Shown: positions 24,462-32,292 of the stretch, piece by piece
Numbering within the stretch: position 1 is the first letter of the stretch
Layout: every line of letters begins with the position of its first letter
Assembly: GCF_018398315.1 (NCBI RefSeq)
Contig: NZ_JAHBRW010000001.1
Location: 1,794,001 to 1,858,000 of the forward strand
Direction: 5' to 3'
From: Chelatococcus sp. YT9
Lineage (GTDB): Bacteria; Pseudomonadota; Alphaproteobacteria; Rhizobiales; Beijerinckiaceae
DNA length: 64,000 bases
The notes under the pieces: generated by a model
Database searches by the model: none
The model's input: only the letters and a program-made list of their open reading frames with translations
What the model was told of the DNA's origin: nothing
Program-made: the position numbers and the translations under genes

Positions 24462-26003
24462 TCATGCCGCAGGGGAAAAGAGTGCAAGCACCAGCGCCTT
24501 GAGACGGAGAAGCGCAGGCTGCTCTGATTCCACGGTCTGCTCGAAAGCGGCGAATGAGTGGTCGAGCCGGTCGAGTTCCCCTTGCTTCTCTCCCTCTCCA
24601 AGAAATGAATGGGCGATGGCGTTCCGGGCGATCGCCTTCAACTGCCGATAGCCAAGGCCGTGGTCACGGGCGGCGCGGTAGTATTCGTTGCCGAGATCGA
24701 TACGGGAGACCCCCGCATCGTCCGTTGCGAGCACCACGGGCACGCCGGAGGCGAGATAAAGCGAAATCGGGTGTTCCTTGCCGCGTACGCCCAGAATAAC
24801 GTCGCTGGATGTCAGGGCGATTTCGATGGCGACGCTGCGGCGGCGCATCTCGGCGAGCAGGCTGTCCATGTCCCGCTCGAACACGACCGCGGTCCCGTGG
24901 CCAATACGGCGAGCGCCGGCCGTCTCGACCGCATCGCGGATATGGAACTCGAGATCAGGCGGCGGAACGAGCCCCATCCACAATTCACCGGCATGTAGCG
25001 CGACCGGGACATCATCGCGCGCGAGAAAGCGGATCCAGCGCATGTGGGTGCGATAATCCCGCAGCGAGATCCGGTAGTCTTCCGGCCCGACGTAGTTGAT
25101 GCCGACCACGACGTGCGGAGCTTTGCGGACCAGGGCCGTCGCGAGCGCCGTCTGCGCAAACACTTCGGTGGGTGCGCTGTTTCGGTTGATCTGGGCGATG
25201 AAACGGAAGGTGACGCCACAGCCGGGCTTCTGCTTGTCAGATCCGCAGTCCCGTAGACTCTCGATCCGGTTGATCATGTCGGAGAGCTGCTGAGCTCTCG
25301 CGGTCACCAGTTCGGCCAGGCCATGGCGTTCGAGAGCTTCCAGCATCGCGGCGGGCTCTGCTTCTTCGGTAATCGCCTGCGCCATCCGCTGGCGCTGTTC
25401 CCCTTCGAAGAAAGTCGCCATGAACTCCACGTACTGCACGGCCTCGGCATCATATTGGCGGAGCTGGTCCACGGTCATCTCGGCAATGCTTTGCACCGTT
25501 TTGTCCCAGTGGTCGCCACCGGTCGCGGCATTGAACTTGCCAAAAGTGCCGAAGAACTGATCGTGGCCTGATGGCACCTCGCGAGACGGCAGGAACCAGC
25601 GCATCGACAGCGCATTGAGCAGGAGATCGTAGTTCGTCTGGCCGTTACGTCCGGACACGACCTCGGAAACAGGGATGGCCGATGGATCCGGCCCGCACGG
25701 CTGATCTGGGGTGGCGCCAGGGGGTGGCACCATCATCGTCATGTCGGAACGCCTCAGACAAAGCCCATCGCGTATGGCCCACGCGACATAACGCTCCGCG
25801 TAGACGGCACCGGACAGATGGGTGTGGAGGTCACCCCCTTTCGGCATGCGGCGAAGGAAGGCCCGCATCCTTAAGCGGTCCTCACGTGAGGCTTCGAAAT
25901 GGGCCGCCGTCGCAATTTCCGACGCGTTGCCCATGACAACGACGACGCGCGCAAGAAGCCCGATCGCCGCGAGCAGGAGAATGATCCAGACAAAACGACG
26001 CAA
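24462..26003 (-). CDS. Membrane-anchored/exported adenosine deaminase-like metal hydrolase
   Basis: A 513-residue amidohydrolase with an N-terminal hydrophobic helix (about residues 4-24) that should export or anchor it, so the catalytic domain faces the periplasm. Zinc-site motifs of the adenosine deaminase family are in order: HTH at 60-62 (DLHTHLSGA), HAGE at 337-340, RIGHG at 366-370 and an Asp pair at 428-429 (LATDDAG). A ~100-residue insertion before HAGE, with Cys pairs (Cys253, Cys262), makes it longer than the ~340-residue cytosolic enzymes and recalls secreted ADGF-type deaminases. Purine nucleoside deamination for scavenging is likely but not proven. Single gene with no obvious operon partner. 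Confidence 0.85.
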   Translation of the reverse strand: MRRFVWIILLLAAIGLLARVVVVMGNASEIATAAHFEASREDRLRMRAFLRRMPKGGDLHTHLSGAVYAERYVAWAIRDGLCLRRSDMTMMVPPPGATPDQPCGPDPSAIPVSEVVSGRNGQTNYDLLLNALSMRWFLPSREVPSGHDQFFGTFGKFNAATGGDHWDKTVQSIAEMTVDQLRQYDAEAVQYVEFMATFFEGEQRQRMAQAITEEAEPAAMLEALERHGLAELVTARAQQLSDMINRIESLRDCGSDKQKPGCGVTFRFIAQINRNSAPTEVFAQTALATALVRKAPHVVVGINYVGPEDYRISLRDYRTHMRWIRFLARDDVPVALHAGELWMGLVPPPDLEFHIRDAVETAGARRIGHGTAVVFERDMDSLLAEMRRRSVAIEIALTSSDVILGVRGKEHPISLYLASGVPVVLATDDAGVSRIDLGNEYYRAARDHGLGYRQLKAIARNAIAHSFLGEGEKQGELDRLDHSFAAFEQTVESEQPALLRLKALVLALFSPAA

Positions 26004-26369
26004 GGCCGAACCCTTGATGCGGAAAACGGTTTAGCCTAGCCCAAGCTCCTGCCGAGGGGAATGCGGCACCGATGGCGAAGGCGACAGATATCGACCATTC
26101 CTATGAGGAACCGGTTGATCCAGCATCTGCGTGGGGATCGCGCCCAGGCTTTTGTCGATTGAAGACCCAACCGCGCGCGAGCGGACCTGCGAGGGCTTCA
26201 CAATCTGGCCGGTTCGTGTGTATTGACCTTGGGCGCCAATGATAAGGAAACATGAGGTTCCCCGCGCTTCCGGTCGCGACGGCTGGCGCCGAGGATCGCC
26301 GGTCTTCACTAGGGAAGCAGGCGAGCCTCTCTGGAGATCCTCGCATATCTCGCGATCGGATCATGTGGT
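26004..26369. other. 366-bp intergenic gap without recognised gene
   Basis: Divergent gap between the deaminase-like gene and the CPBP protease gene. I see no RNA gene, no strong promoter pair and no convincing small ORF. Confidence 0.5.
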
Positions 26370-27311
26370 GTGAGCATGCAGAGCCGGCCTCCCTTCATCC
26401 GTTACCTCGACAATGCGCGGGAGGGGCGACTCGGCATCGGGCTTCTCGTCACCGGCTGCGTCGTCACCGTTCTGATCTGCTTTATCGCGCAGTTCTTCAT
26501 CGTGGCCTTTGCGAGCCTTTTCTTCAGCCTCGTCGAGGGCGAGGGGAGCGGCGAGGAAGCTGTTCTCACAACGGCGGATCTCCTGGCGACCCCCAGCGGC
26601 ATGTTCATCATGCTTGCGTCCATCGGAACAATCTGGATTGGCGTCTGGCTCGCTTTGGCGCGGCTGCAGAAGCGCCCGCCGGCGAGCGTGCTCGGCGTGA
26701 ACGGGCGAATCACGCGCGATCATTTCGTCCGGGGGACCCTCGCCGCGCTCTTCGCTAGCTTCATCGCGGAGTTCGCAGCCTATGTGGTAGACCCCTCACT
26801 TGCTCCCGGTGATATCGGTTTCGGAACGTGGCTTGTCTGGCTCCTCCCCTTCGTGGTCATTCTCCTGGTCCAGACGTCGGCGGAGGAGGTCCTGTTCAGG
26901 GGCTATATCATGCAGATTCTTGGCGCCCGCTTCACCAACCCATGGATCTGGGCGGGCATTCCGACGCTCATCTTCACCCTACTCCATTGGGACGCCGAGG
27001 CGACCGGCTGGATGAATGCGGCGCTCCTTGCGAATATCGCCGCCTTCGCGGCCGTGACGGTCATTGCGGTCGTCATCACCGGTGACCTTGGGGCGGCGAT
27101 GGGCATGCACTTCGGCGCGAACCTGTTTGCTTTTCTGATCGTTTCCCATCAGGGCGTGAGCAACTCGGTGGCGCTGTTTCAGGCACGGTCCTTCGAGGCG
27201 CCGGACTGGACGGTGAGCGATGCCATATCCTTCGGCGCCATCGGTGTCGCGTCGATCGCCGGAACATTGTGGCTTCTTGTCGATCCACGCTCGCCGCTGC
27301 GCCTGCGGTGA
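26370..27311 (+). CDS. CPBP family intramembrane metalloprotease
   Basis: A 313-residue multi-helix membrane protein of the CPBP (Abi/Rce1) family. The glutamate pair and arginine of motif 1 are in EEVLFRGYIMQ (Glu172, Glu173, Arg177), motif 2 has His206 in LLHWD, and a further His lies in GMHFGANL near 248. These are the residues that bind the metal and water in Rce1-type proteases. The start is GTG at 26370 or ATG at 26376, six bases later. Substrate unknown. Confidence 0.88.
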   Translation: MSMQSRPPFIRYLDNAREGRLGIGLLVTGCVVTVLICFIAQFFIVAFASLFFSLVEGEGSGEEAVLTTADLLATPSGMFIMLASIGTIWIGVWLALARLQKRPPASVLGVNGRITRDHFVRGTLAALFASFIAEFAAYVVDPSLAPGDIGFGTWLVWLLPFVVILLVQTSAEEVLFRGYIMQILGARFTNPWIWAGIPTLIFTLLHWDAEATGWMNAALLANIAAFAAVTVIAVVITGDLGAAMGMHFGANLFAFLIVSHQGVSNSVALFQARSFEAPDWTVSDAISFGAIGVASIAGTLWLLVDPRSPLRLR

Positions 27312-27341
27312 CCTCGCCCGCTGAGGAATGAAACGTCTGGC

Positions 27342-28058
27342 ATGACCGAGACTTCCCGTCTGCATCGCATCAGGTTTGATCGGGTCGAGCTGGCGCGTGG
27401 TGGACGCAAGCTGTTCGATGGGCTCGATCTGACCATCTCCGAGCGGCGGGTCGGGCTGATCGGGGACAACGGCTCTGGCAAAAGCTCGCTTCTGCGGCTG
27501 ATCAACGGCCTCATATTACCAGACGGCGGCGACGTGTGGTTCGGCGGTCGTGACACGCGGCGCCATCGCAGGGAGCTGCCGGGGGAGATCGGCTTCGTCT
27601 TCCAGAATCCTGACCATCAGATCATCTTTCCGACGGTAGGTGAGGAGGTCGCTTTCGCCTTCGGCAATCGCGGGCTGAAGGGTCGCGCTGCCGAACGGGA
27701 AGCGGCTTGTTTTCTTGCCGAGCACGGCTGCCACGGCTGGGAGAGCCGGGCTGTGCATGAATTATCTGGCGGGGAGCGCCAGCGGGTCGCGATCATCAGC
27801 GTGCTGGCGGCCCGGCCCTCGCTGCTGCTTCTGGACGAGCCTTTCGCCAGTCTCGACCTGCCGATGCGCATGGCGTTCCGGCGGCTGATCAGGGAATTGC
27901 CGCTGCAGATCGTCATGGCCAGCCACGATCTCGAGCTGCTTGCGGACTGCGATCGAGTGGTCTGGCTGGAGCGCGGTCGAATCGTGGACGATGGCTGTCC
28001 CGATCGTATTCTGCCGGCTTATCACGACGCAGCGGCGCGCCGCGTCATGGCGCCATGA
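27342..28058 (+). CDS. bioM: Biotin ECF transporter ATP-binding protein BioM
   Basis: A 238-residue ABC ATPase. Walker A is GDNGSGKSS, the Q-loop lies in FVFQNPDHQ, the signature is LSGGERQR and Walker B is LLLLDEPFA. It energises biotin uptake with BioN and BioY. It overlaps bioN by 4 bp (ATGA). Confidence 0.92.
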   Translation: MTETSRLHRIRFDRVELARGGRKLFDGLDLTISERRVGLIGDNGSGKSSLLRLINGLILPDGGDVWFGGRDTRRHRRELPGEIGFVFQNPDHQIIFPTVGEEVAFAFGNRGLKGRAAEREAACFLAEHGCHGWESRAVHELSGGERQRVAIISVLAARPSLLLLDEPFASLDLPMRMAFRRLIRELPLQIVMASHDLELLADCDRVVWLERGRIVDDGCPDRILPAYHDAAARRVMAP

Positions 28059-28717
28059 TCTCGGCCTATCTCGCGCGTCCAACCTGGCTGCACCGGGTGC
28101 CTGCCGGAGCGAAGCTCATCGCCGTCGCCGCGATCAGCATAGCCGTGCTGCCGATTGCGGATTGGCGGCTCCTAATGTTTGGCCTCTGCATCGTTCTTGG
28201 CGTCTATGCGACGCTGGGACGCGAGGCGCTCATGCACGTCACGGCGCTGAGGCCGCTGCTACCCATCCTTTTCGGTATCGGGCTTCTGCAAATGTGGGCC
28301 GACAGCTGGGAGGCCGCGGCCGTATCGCTCTTGCGCATCGTGCTGATGGTTCTGGCCGCCGATCTGGTAACGATGACGACAACGCTGCGCGCGCTGATGG
28401 CGGCGGTGGAGCCGGTGTTGCGGCCCCTGCGCCTCTTCGGGCTCGATCCTGAAAGGTTATCGCTGGCGGTCGCGCTCGTACTGCGGTTTGTGCCGGTACT
28501 GCTCGCCCTCTGGCAAGCCCGCGAGGAAGCATGGCGGGCCCGCTCCAGCGGCCGGCGCCCGCTGCGCCTCGTCGCAAACTTTGTGGCGGAAACACTCGTG
28601 ATGGCCGATCATGTGTCGGAATCGCTTGACGCGCGGGGCTTTTCATCGCGAGAAGCTGGGAAGCATAAACGGCATCCGATATCGGCGAAATCGTCGGCCG
28701 GCTGCGACAGGGAGTAG
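28055..28717 (+). CDS. bioN: Biotin ECF transporter transmembrane protein BioN
   Basis: A 220-residue ECF T-component with about five helices. The coupling motifs are seen in the cytoplasmic part as WQAREEAWRARSSGRRP and SESLDARGFSS (the Ala-Arg-Gly type motif that contacts the ATPase). It sits between bioM and bioY in one operon. It is slightly longer than some BioN proteins but otherwise normal. Confidence 0.88.
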   Translation: MISAYLARPTWLHRVPAGAKLIAVAAISIAVLPIADWRLLMFGLCIVLGVYATLGREALMHVTALRPLLPILFGIGLLQMWADSWEAAAVSLLRIVLMVLAADLVTMTTTLRALMAAVEPVLRPLRLFGLDPERLSLAVALVLRFVPVLLALWQAREEAWRARSSGRRPLRLVANFVAETLVMADHVSESLDARGFSSREAGKHKRHPISAKSSAGCDRE

Positions 28718-28719
28718 GT

Positions 28720-29274
28720 ATGGACACGCGTCATCTCGTACGCATCGCTCTGTTCGCGGCTCTTCTCGCCGTGCTCGGCCTGTTTCCGGCTTTCAATCTC
28801 CCCTTCGTGGCCGGCGTGCCGATCACCATGCAGACGCTTGGGGTGATGCTGGCGGGCGTCCTACTTGGCGCGCGATACGGCACGGCCGCTATCTGCCTCT
28901 TTATTGCGGTCGTGCTGCTGGGTGCGCCGCTTCTAGCGGGAGGACGTGGAGGCATCGGCGTACTCGCAGGGCCAACAGCAGGCTTCCTCATCGGCTGGAT
29001 ACCCGGCGTTGCCGTGACCGGCTGGACGATGGCCCGGCTGTCACGACTGCCTGTTCTCTGGGCGGGCATCGCCGCCTCGGTCGTTGGCGGCATTATGGTC
29101 GTCTACGCGCTCGGTATCGCCTGGCTCGCGTTCTCCGCAAAGCTCAGCCTTGAGCAGGCCGCGCTCGGCAGTCTTCTGTTCGTGCCGGGCGATCTCATCA
29201 AGGCGGTTGCGGCAGGCTGCGTTGCCGAGGCAACCCGGCGGCTCCAGCCATCCCTTTTCGTTCGCGAGCATTGA
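28720..29274 (+). CDS. bioY: Biotin-specific ECF substrate-binding protein BioY
   Basis: A 184-residue membrane S-component with six helices, binding biotin. Conserved segments include GVPITMQTLGVMLAGVLLGARYG near 28-50 and GRGGIGVLAGPTAGFLIGW near 77-95. It starts 2 bp after bioN. No BioR-type TTATMKATAA site is seen before bioM. Confidence 0.95.
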   Translation: MDTRHLVRIALFAALLAVLGLFPAFNLPFVAGVPITMQTLGVMLAGVLLGARYGTAAICLFIAVVLLGAPLLAGGRGGIGVLAGPTAGFLIGWIPGVAVTGWTMARLSRLPVLWAGIAASVVGGIMVVYALGIAWLAFSAKLSLEQAALGSLLFVPGDLIKAVAAGCVAEATRRLQPSLFVREH

Positions 29275-29281
29275 GCATTTT

Positions 29282-29311
29282 CCTCCAGATGCGCGGGCAT
29301 GCTTCTGGAGG
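29282..29311. repeat. Hairpin after bioY
   Basis: CCTCCAGA (29282-29289) and TCTGGAGG (29304-29311) form a perfect 8-bp stem with a 14-nt loop, 8 bp after the bioY stop. No T-run follows, so it may be an inefficient terminator or mRNA-end hairpin. Confidence 0.4.
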
Positions 29312-29364
29312 GGTCGATACACATAAAGCCGATCAGCCCGTCATTGCTTCCGAGGAGTCGGGGA

Positions 29365-29601
29365 ATGCAGACCTTTTTCGTACAGATAAAATGCAAGCTG
29401 GGTAGAACTTACGAGGTGGCGAGCGAGATTGCAGATCGCGAAATCGCCTCGGAAATCTATTCGATTGCCGGCGACTACGACATACTCGTGAAGTTTCATG
29501 TCGATGCGGATGTGGACATCGGCCACTTCGTCGCCGAAAAGGTGCAGACTGTGCCTGGTATCGCGGATACGCGCACACTCATCACCTTCAAGGCATTCTG
29601 A
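29365..29601 (+). CDS. Stand-alone Lrp/AsnC ligand-binding domain protein
   Basis: A 78-residue protein consisting only of the RAM/AsnC_trans_reg domain, without the usual N-terminal helix-turn-helix. The core block is EIYSIAGDYDILVKFHVDAD and the end is GIADTRTLITFKAF. GAGGAG lies at a good distance from the ATG at 29365; an upstream TTG-type extension lacks support. Such small proteins bind amino acids and form oligomers; their role is not settled. Confidence 0.88.
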   Translation: MQTFFVQIKCKLGRTYEVASEIADREIASEIYSIAGDYDILVKFHVDADVDIGHFVAEKVQTVPGIADTRTLITFKAF

Positions 29602-29640
29602 CGAACAGCGCGCCTCGCTGCCGCCCCGGCGACCCTTCTT

Positions 29641-30117
29641 TCACGCAGCGCGGCGCGTCGCTTCCGAAGCGGGATGCCAGCGCGATTTCTCATCGACCAG
29701 TCCAAGCCGCAAGGCGATGACCGCTTCGAGCTCTGCGCGCCGGCGCGGTGACTGGCGATTGCGGAGGGCGATCACCGCCGTGAGCTCAGTCATGATGATG
29801 TTGTGCAGGGCGATGCACTGCCTGCGATCGAGACCTAGTCGATCATAGGTCTGGTACAGGCACGTGATAATCGATTGCCTGTCGCAGTTTGTATCGGCAA
29901 GAAGCGTCATGATCGCCGCGCCGTGAATCCGGCTTAATTGCTCGGATAGCTCAGGGGTATCCCGCAAAATATGAGCATAGACCGGATTGACGACGTCATG
30001 GATGACCGGGAAGGCCCAGGAAAAGGAGATAGTCAGCTGCTCTGCGTCGTAGTCAGTATTCGCAAGGGCATCGGCTTCTTCGATATCGGAAAATGACGTT
30101 GGCCACGCATAGCCCAT
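29641..30117 (-). CDS. Uncharacterised protein with CtrA-box upstream
   Basis: A 158-residue soluble, mostly helical protein that I do not recognise. It has an acidic N-terminus (DIEEADALANTDYDAEQ), a His-containing middle (VYAHILRDTPELSEQLSRIHG) and a basic Arg-rich segment near 118-133. A purine-rich GGGGG stretch lies before the ATG. Base composition and codon use fit the neighbours, so I take it as real. Its upstream region, shared with the aldo/keto reductase gene, is AT-rich and carries a perfect CtrA site, hinting at cell-cycle or motility-linked expression. A heme/globin-like sensor fold is a guess only. Confidence 0.6.
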   Translation of the reverse strand: MGYAWPTSFSDIEEADALANTDYDAEQLTISFSWAFPVIHDVVNPVYAHILRDTPELSEQLSRIHGAAIMTLLADTNCDRQSIITCLYQTYDRLGLDRRQCIALHNIIMTELTAVIALRNRQSPRRRAELEAVIALRLGLVDEKSRWHPASEATRRAA

Positions 30118-30456
30118 GGCAGCCCCCTATCTTTGCAATGACTCTATTCAAGATCAGTATCGTTAATAAATATTTAATAGGCTAATATTGAGAGTATATT
30201 AACCTTCTTATGACTCCGCGAAGAGCCTAGCCTTCTTCCAGTGGCAGCTCAACCTGAGAAACGTCCCCATAGAGTTGTCCTCAGCGCTTATCGTGGGCTA
30301 GTTTTTGCAAAGATTAACCCGACATGACAGCCCGCCGGCCGGATGGCGATGAGGTATCATGGAAATTGCGTTGGGAGCGATTTGCCTCCCCCCGTTCGCC
30401 CAAATTCTGGTATGTCCATGGTTGCATTTTCAGCCGCATTGACCGGTGCCGCGCCC
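30118..30456. other. 339-bp AT-rich divergent regulatory gap
   Basis: This gap is far more AT-rich than its surroundings around 30140-30215. It holds the CtrA box listed separately, a TTAACC half-site at 30199-30204 and another TTAACC about 110 bp further right. I see no RNA gene in it. Confidence 0.6.
30163..30177. promoter_or_regulatory. CtrA-box TTAA-N7-TTAA
   Basis: TTAA (30163-30166), seven bases and TTAA (30174-30177) match the CtrA response-regulator consensus exactly. It lies 46-60 bp upstream of the unrecognised minus-strand gene, a suitable place for control of that gene. Confidence 0.55.
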
Positions 30457-31587
30457 ATGACGTCAGACAGTTCGCACGAAAAGTCCAAACAAGAGAACCT
30501 TGCCCCGGATTCCGCCGGTTCAGCGGCTGCGAGGATACCGGCTGCTATTGCGAGGCGCCAGCTTGGCGGGACGGATCTCGAGGTTCCCGTTCTCGGCTTC
30601 GGTACGGCGCCGCTCGGGGACCTTTACCAGCGTCTTGACGAAGACGCGGCGCTGGCGACGATCACCGCCGCGATCGAGGGGGGTATACGGCTGTTCGATA
30701 GCTCCCCGTTGTATGGCAGCGGCCTCGCCGAGCATCGCCTCGGCACCGGATTGCGTCGCCTTCCGCGTGATCAGGTCATCGTTTCAACCAAAGTCGGCCG
30801 CGTCATGGACCCGTGGCGGCCGTCGTCGGCGCCCGTATCCTCCGGCGCCGCCAAGGACGTGGCTGCGCCCGGTTTCGCCGGTGGCCTGCCGCACCGCGCG
30901 CAGTTCGATTATTCCTACGACGGCACGCTGCGATCACTCGAACAGTCGTTGCTGCGCCTGGGCACGGATCACGTCGAGATCGCGCTGGTCCATGACATCG
31001 ATGTTTGGACCCACGGCCCGGAGGCAATCGAGGGGCGGGTCGCGGAGGTGATGGCAGGCGCTTATCCGGCCCTGCGGCGGTTGCGTGACGAGGGCGTCGT
31101 GCGCGCGATCGGCATCGGTGTCAACGAGGCGGACATGTGCGAGCGCTTCGTGCGCATGGCCGATCTCGATTGCGTGCTGCTTGCCGGGCGCTATTCGCTT
31201 TTGGAGCAACCCGCGCTGGAGAGCTTTCTGCCGTTGGCGCTGGAGCGCAAAGTCGGTGTGATGCTGGGCGGTGTTTTCAATTCTGGCATTCTCGCCACGG
31301 GCGCGGTCCCGGGGGCGCGGTACAATTACAAGCCGGCACCGCAGCCGATCATGGAGCGTGTCGCGGCGATCGAGGCCGTTTGCAGCGCGTATGGCGTACC
31401 GCTTGCCAAGGCAGCGATGCAGTTTGCGCTTGGGCATCCCGCAGTCGCGACACTCATTCTCGGCGGTGTTGCTCCCGATGAGGTGCGCGCCAACATCGCG
31501 GCGTTCTCCACGCCGGTGCCGGCGGCTCTGTGGGCCGATCTCAAGGAGAAGGGCCTGCTGCAAGCACAAGCCCCCGTGCCGGCATGA
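30457..31587 (+). CDS. Aldo/keto reductase, D-threo-aldose 1-dehydrogenase (L-fucose dehydrogenase)-like
   Basis: A ~376-residue aldo/keto reductase whose TIM-barrel core begins near IARRQLGGTDLEVPVLGFGTAP. The catalytic tetrad can be read as Asp and Tyr in FDSSPLYGSGLAEHRLG, Lys in VSTKVGR and His in ALVHDID. The subfamily oxidises L-fucose, L-galactose or D-arabinose to lactones with NAD(P). The start is uncertain: ATG at 30457 is taken, with ATGs at 30418 and 30343 in frame. It is followed by a FucU-type mutarotase and an altronate-dehydratase homolog, which together suggest non-phosphorylative sugar oxidation. Confidence 0.87.
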   Translation: MTSDSSHEKSKQENLAPDSAGSAAARIPAAIARRQLGGTDLEVPVLGFGTAPLGDLYQRLDEDAALATITAAIEGGIRLFDSSPLYGSGLAEHRLGTGLRRLPRDQVIVSTKVGRVMDPWRPSSAPVSSGAAKDVAAPGFAGGLPHRAQFDYSYDGTLRSLEQSLLRLGTDHVEIALVHDIDVWTHGPEAIEGRVAEVMAGAYPALRRLRDEGVVRAIGIGVNEADMCERFVRMADLDCVLLAGRYSLLEQPALESFLPLALERKVGVMLGGVFNSGILATGAVPGARYNYKPAPQPIMERVAAIEAVCSAYGVPLAKAAMQFALGHPAVATLILGGVAPDEVRANIAAFSTPVPAALWADLKEKGLLQAQAPVPA

Positions 31588-31650
31588 TGGCAGCGAACGC
31601 CGCAAACCGCATTCCAGCCTCCACAACCGACTGACTGATGAGGAAAACAC

Positions 31651-32100
31651 ATGCTCAAGGGCGTTGATCCGCTGCTGACGCCGGATCTCCTGTGGGTTCT
31701 CGCTGCCATGGGGCATGGGGATGATATCGCTATCGTTGACGCCAATTTCCCGGCCGAGGCGGTCGCCCGTGCAACCGCATCGGGCAGGCTTGTGCGGCTA
31801 CCGGAGTTGAATCTGGCGCGGGCCGTGCGAGCCGTTCTATCCCTCCTGCCGATCGATGATTTCGTCTCCGACCCTGTCCGTCGCATGGAAGTGGTCGGCG
31901 ATCGCGACACGGTTCCCCCCATCCAGCAGGAGGTTCAGCGTGTTGTTGATGCGGCAGCGGGGCGTGCGCTGCCGGCGGAGGGGATCGAGCGCTTCGCGTT
32001 TTACGATGCCGCCCGGAAGGCCTTCGCTGTTGTCCAGGTTGGTGACCTCAGGCCCTATGGGTGTTTTCTCGTTCGCAAGGGCGTGATCTTGGCGGACTAG
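31651..32100 (+). CDS. fucU: RbsD/FucU family sugar mutarotase
   Basis: A 149-residue protein that interconverts sugar anomers. LTPDLLWVLAAMGHGDDIAIVDANFP is the family N-terminal block with the active-site His and Asp, and GDLRPYGCFLVRKGVI the C-terminal one. FucU members act on L-fucose and RbsD on ribose; the gene next door (fucose dehydrogenase-like) favours FucU. GAGGAAAAC precedes the ATG. Confidence 0.9.
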   Translation: MLKGVDPLLTPDLLWVLAAMGHGDDIAIVDANFPAEAVARATASGRLVRLPELNLARAVRAVLSLLPIDDFVSDPVRRMEVVGDRDTVPPIQQEVQRVVDAAAGRALPAEGIERFAFYDAARKAFAVVQVGDLRPYGCFLVRKGVILAD

Positions 32101-32292
32101 GCGCTCTGGTGCCATTGACGCGGACTCGTTTACGCGGATCTAACATGTTAGGCGTAACTGCTCGATTGGAATTAATCCAAGCGACGAGCGGGCGTGCGCG
32201 GTGGCTCTTGCGTATTGCGCCGTTCATGACAATTTGTGCGATGAAATCGAAGGAGCGAGCCGCAGTGTCAGCGGCTTGAGGAAAATCCATCC

